Assembly (NCBI RefSeq): GCF_000801105.2
Contig: NC_079515.1
Span: forward strand, 30,217,407-30,281,406
Direction: 5' to 3'
Length of the DNA: 64,000 nucleotides
Source of the DNA: Raphanus sativus
Lineage: Eukaryota > Streptophyta > Magnoliopsida > Brassicales > Brassicaceae
Shown here: piece after piece, positions 60,599-64,000 of the stretch
Layout: each line of letters begins with the position of its first letter
How positions within the stretch are numbered: position 1 is the stretch's first letter
The notes under the pieces: model-generated
Database searches by the model: none
What the model was told of the DNA's origin: nothing
The model's input: the letters and a program-made list of their open reading frames with translations, nothing else
Made by a program: the position numbers and the translations under genes

Positions 60599-61677
60599 TG
60601 TTTTTTTGTGTGTTTGAAACTGAAGTATTGCAAAATTATGACTTTCGGTGTCCTTTTATAGATCTAAGTAGACGTATATTTTGAAAATGTATAGAAGGTT
60701 ATTGCATAACCTAAACATTTTAAATTGGTTTATGAGAACTACAAGAAATTGCAAAGGAATTTTCAAATGTGCTTGCAAAATTAATAAATGTGACATTTTC
60801 TTCTTAATTACTTTTTCTTTCCAAGAAAACAAAAACGTACGTGACAACTTAATCACTTTGTTTCTTTGACCATAAAACTCAAAGATTATTGAGATAACTA
60901 TATCTTTACTAAGTCAACTGTTACGGGTCTGTGGGTATATCAAAATGTACAAACAATCAAGAATCAACTATACAATGAGATCACCAAAAATAGGTTGGAT
61001 AATTGGAAGTCATTCCAAAGCGCGTCCATGACAATACATACACTGATAAACTATTTTTGTATGATCTTTACTTCTCATTCATTAGATAAGTTATGATTAG
61101 AAAATAAATATGTCAAGTTCTATAATACAATAAACTTCTGATAATCTTAATACAGTTAATTTGGCATAGCTAAGTTTTTTAGCATAAAAACTTCTTAACA
61201 TTTTAATTTTTTCAGCTTATTATTATTTAATTAGTCTACATGAATAAATTTAACTGAAGTTTTATTAGAGGTTGATATTTTCCACTAAATATGAGTAATA
61301 ACAGGATCAACATAAAATAACGAGTTAAGAAAATAGCAGGATAGAAACAACTTGAACAAAATACAAATTAGAAGGACCATGTATATAGAATTAGACAGTA
61401 TGTGAAGCAACACTGAATGATTTATGGATCCAGTAGCCAGTAGCATAACTTAAAATTATTCATTTGAAATTTTGATTTCCAGAACTTTGTCTATGCATAG
61501 AATGCATGAAACTAACTAAATTATATAGCAATTTAATAGAATAAAACTGAATATACGATGCCATATATATTACGTACGTGTGATGCATAATATTCGATTT
61601 CCATTCTAACAATAAATTAGGTTAAACACAAGAAGTTATCATTATACAAAACGAATTACCGAATTATCATCTTTTAA
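60599..61677. other. promoter of the Gly/Cys-rich gene and intergenic DNA
   Basis: The first roughly 100 bases upstream of 60598 hold its TATA-like box and leader. The rest is AT-rich without a supported gene. Confidence 0.35.
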
Positions 61678-61770
61678 CAGCCTCCACCTCCGCAGTCGCC
61701 TCCACCACCATCATTTCACTGTGGACGTCTCTACCTCCACCTTCTCTGCTTCCTTACTTCTACTCAGTGT
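61678..61770 (-). pseudogene. relic of a second Gly/Cys-rich protein gene
   Basis: On the minus strand this short GC-rich patch ends GGGGDCGGGGC then a stop (TTAACA on the plus strand at about 61674-61679), like the tail of the 60.4-kb protein. Upstream the frame is lost after about 30 codons, and no transmembrane helix is found. Confidence 0.6.
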
Positions 61771-62324
61771 CGTGCCTAGATTAAGACGGCTGTAAATTTT
61801 TACCAAATATTTTATTTTATTTAAAAACATAATCTTAAATTTAATGATTTTTCATTATAATGAATCAGTATATACTTGAAAACTTCAATATCATTTTAGG
61901 ACAACGTACAATATTTTTTGGGAATTGTTTTAACAAATGTTTTACCATGGTATTCTTTTTTAAAAAAATCCATAAGAAAAGTAGTTTGTTTTACATACTT
62001 ATCACTCAAATGATATTAGCCTGTAAATCAAAAAGTTAACATAAATAAATTATAATACATAAATTTTATTGAAATAATATTATAAATCATAACATTTAAC
62101 TAATCATACAATCTATTTTTTAATTTTAATTATACCAATCACAAAGAAAGTGAGCTTCTTACTCCTCTCCTAGAGAGAGCGTTCTCTCTCGATTCGTCCT
62201 TCTTATTACACACATGTCTTTCAAAATGATGAAAGTTTGAAGGAAATATTCTAATGAAAGTTTCAGTTAAGAAAATATTCTAAAAATCTCCTAAAAATAT
62301 TCTAACTTCCTAAAACGTGTTATG
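61771..62324. other. AT-rich DNA
   Basis: Nothing supported, apart from a small inverted AGAGAGCGTTCTCTCTCG near 62172-62190. Confidence 0.35.
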
Positions 62325-62415
62325 GTCGATTTTACTTGTGAAAAATGATTTTGCTTGTGAAAAATGATTTTGCTTGTGAAAAAAAATGATTTTGCTTGTG
62401 AAAAAATGATTTGCA
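62325..62415. repeat. minisatellite, about 19-22 bp unit, five copies
   Basis: TGATTTTGCTTGTGAAAAA is repeated head to tail with variable A-run length; the first unit has TTTTACTTG. It is immediately followed by low-complexity DNA. Confidence 0.85.
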
Positions 62416-62469
62416 TTTTTTCTTCATAAATCTATGATATCTCCATAGTTATCTTGTGATTTTCACAAA

Positions 62470-63010
62470 CTTTTGTTCTATTTTTTATAAGTTTAATAAA
62501 ACTAAAATTTACAAACATTTTAAGCTTTTTATAAAAAAAAATTATAAACGTTTTTTTATAAAGTTTGTTTAATTTTTTTACTAAAAACTTTTTGTAAAGT
62601 TTTATTTTATTTTTATTTTTATAAAGTTTAAAAAGTTTACCTTTATTAAACTTTTATTACAAAAATTAAAAAGTTTTATTTTTATTAAAAAGTTTGATAA
62701 AATTAAAAAATTTACAAACATTTTAAAAAAATTTATAAAAATAAAACTTTGTAAAATATTTTGTATAAAGTTTTACAAAAAAAAATTTATAAAGTTTTAT
62801 TTTCATTTTTATTAAGTTTACAGATTTTATTTTATTAAAGTTTTATCAAAAATGTTTTAAACTTTTTATAAAATATAAAAAATTGTAAAACTTTTTTAAA
62901 AAAATTATTTAATGTTTTTTATTGAAAAAATTTTGTAAATTATTTTTTTATAATTTTTATGAATTTTATTTTATTAGAAAGTTTTTAAAAAGTTTTATTT
63001 TTATTTTTCC
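62470..63010. repeat. low-complexity (TTTTATAAA/AAGTTTTATTTT)n block
   Basis: Over 500 bases are built almost only from permutations of AAGTTT, TTTATAAA and TTTTATTTT words, with very few C or G. The block looks like an internally expanded array that has lost register. Confidence 0.7.
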
Positions 63011-63224
63011 TTTTTAAAACGTTTTTAGTTAATTAAAAAAAATCTATTAGTTTAATGTGTTTAATTAGATTAATCAAATGTTATTTTTGGAATTATAAAA
63101 AAAATTATACTAAAGGGACAACTAAATGATGGTTTTATACCATAAAGACAACCATGCTGAATTTTTGTTCTATTTTGGGAATTTTCCTTTATTTTTATTG
63201 TGTTTTGTAAGAAAAAAACATAAC

Positions 63225-63252
63225 CCGCGTATTAACCCGGATCATAATCTAG
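63225..63252 (+). mobile_element. Helitron-like 3' terminus, plus orientation
   Basis: CCCGCGTATTAACCCGG (imperfect hairpin) then ATCATAATCTAG and T. The 5' end was not identified; the preceding low-complexity DNA may be its interior. Confidence 0.5.
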
Positions 63253-63468
63253 TTAAGGTTAAATTTGCATAAAAGTTCACTTACATAAAACCCTTTTAAA
63301 CAACTATAGTGATACTGTCTTCCATGAAATCGTGCATCTAGTCTGATATAATAAACTAAATTTCTTTCTTTTTGTAAATTAAATAAACTAAAATTTATGC
63401 AACACAAAACATTCACATTATTCAATTGTTTATTCACTTGTATATAAACCTTTTTATTTAAACTTATA

Positions 63469-64000
63469 CTAGATATTGACCCGCCCTTTAAAGGGCGGAC
63501 ATATTTATCTTTTATATTTATTCTAAAATTTTAATTTTTATATTTATTTTTAATTATACTTGTGTAATATATTTTTTAATGATTATAAGAGGCTTTAATA
63601 ATTATATTAAAATAATTAGACCACACTTATATCAATATGTTATGTTCATGTTTTAATACTATTGATATATATATATTTCAAACTTGTACACCCACATTTT
63701 TAGATAAGAAGTTAATGAGAAATCAGTTTTGAAAATATATTACAATATATGGAGTTTAATGAATAATTTAAAAATAACTAAAATAACTAACCTTAAAAAT
63801 AGGAATGACATTTTTGTTAATTCCTTGAAACATCAAGGGGATGTCAAAATAAAAGCTGCTGTTCTAATTATATTGATACATTTAATTTTGATGATTACAT
63901 GTTAAAATCAACATACACATATAAAACAACACCCTGCGCAGAAGAAAATAATCACAGTTAACTACGAAACCTCAAGTCTTCAATATAACTAGCTATCAGC
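63469..64000 (-). mobile_element. Helitron, minus orientation, cut by the window end
   Basis: On the minus strand the 3' terminus reads CCGCCCTTTAAAGGGCGG (63481-63498), then GTCAATATCTAG at 63469 and T. No 5' end occurs before 64000, so the element probably continues outside. Confidence 0.65.

Noticed and set aside
62325..62415. CRISPR-like array
   Set aside because: The units are contiguous with no spacers; this is a eukaryotic minisatellite.

Overview
The window is nuclear DNA from a crucifer, most probably Brassica or a close relative. The protein genes read almost residue for residue like Arabidopsis thaliana genes of the At1g53430-At1g53635 interval, they have plant GT-AG introns, and the spaces between them are AT-rich and filled with Brassicaceae-type MITEs, Helitron ends, SINEs and a TRIM. 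Arabidopsis locus names are recalled from memory, not searched.

Layout. 1-3005: 3' part of a malectin/LRR receptor kinase (At1g53430/53440 type, +). 3370-4556: decayed intron-containing lysyl-tRNA synthetase copy (-). 6394-6667: relic of a second receptor-kinase copy. 7902-8545: two SINE-like elements with target-site duplications. 9247-10124: intact secretory phospholipase A2-alpha (-). 11186-11287: U6 snRNA (-), divergent from the crossover gene HEI10 (12372-13984, +). 14414-16484: RHM2/MUM4 rhamnose synthase (-). 17761-17904: possible micro-protein. 18071-20597: MPK18 (-). 20.9-31.1 kb: a repeat-filled gap (Stowaway MITE, complete TRIM, Helitron with a nested hAT-like element, LINE tail in an old MITE) where Arabidopsis has At1g53520-53580. 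31111-34580: NTMC2T6.1 (SMP + C2 domains, +). 35-42 kb: a Helitron and a 1.56-kb tandem duplication. 42288-42752: defensin-like peptide. 44433-46597: nested PIF/Harbinger-like elements, the inner one carrying pieces of three unrelated genes (GRF8, an ARID-HMG gene, an ABC transporter). 47531-47677, 57339-57476 and 60230-60598: three small single-pass membrane proteins (-), plus a relic of the third type at 61.7 kb. 50253-51410: broken PPR gene (At1g53600 type). The remainder to 64000 is AT-rich repeat ground with hAT-like elements and Helitron ends.

The genes do not form one pathway. They are ordinary conserved plant genes: cell-wall/mucilage sugar supply (RHM2), MAPK signalling (MPK18), meiotic crossover formation (HEI10), ER-membrane contact/lipid transfer (NTMC2T6.1), lipid signalling (PLA2-alpha), splicing (U6) and surface perception (receptor kinase). 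I did not find a new multi-gene system. The least ordinary structures are the gene-fragment-carrying PIF-like element, the stacked repeat insertions that can be ordered in time, and the row of tiny membrane proteins.
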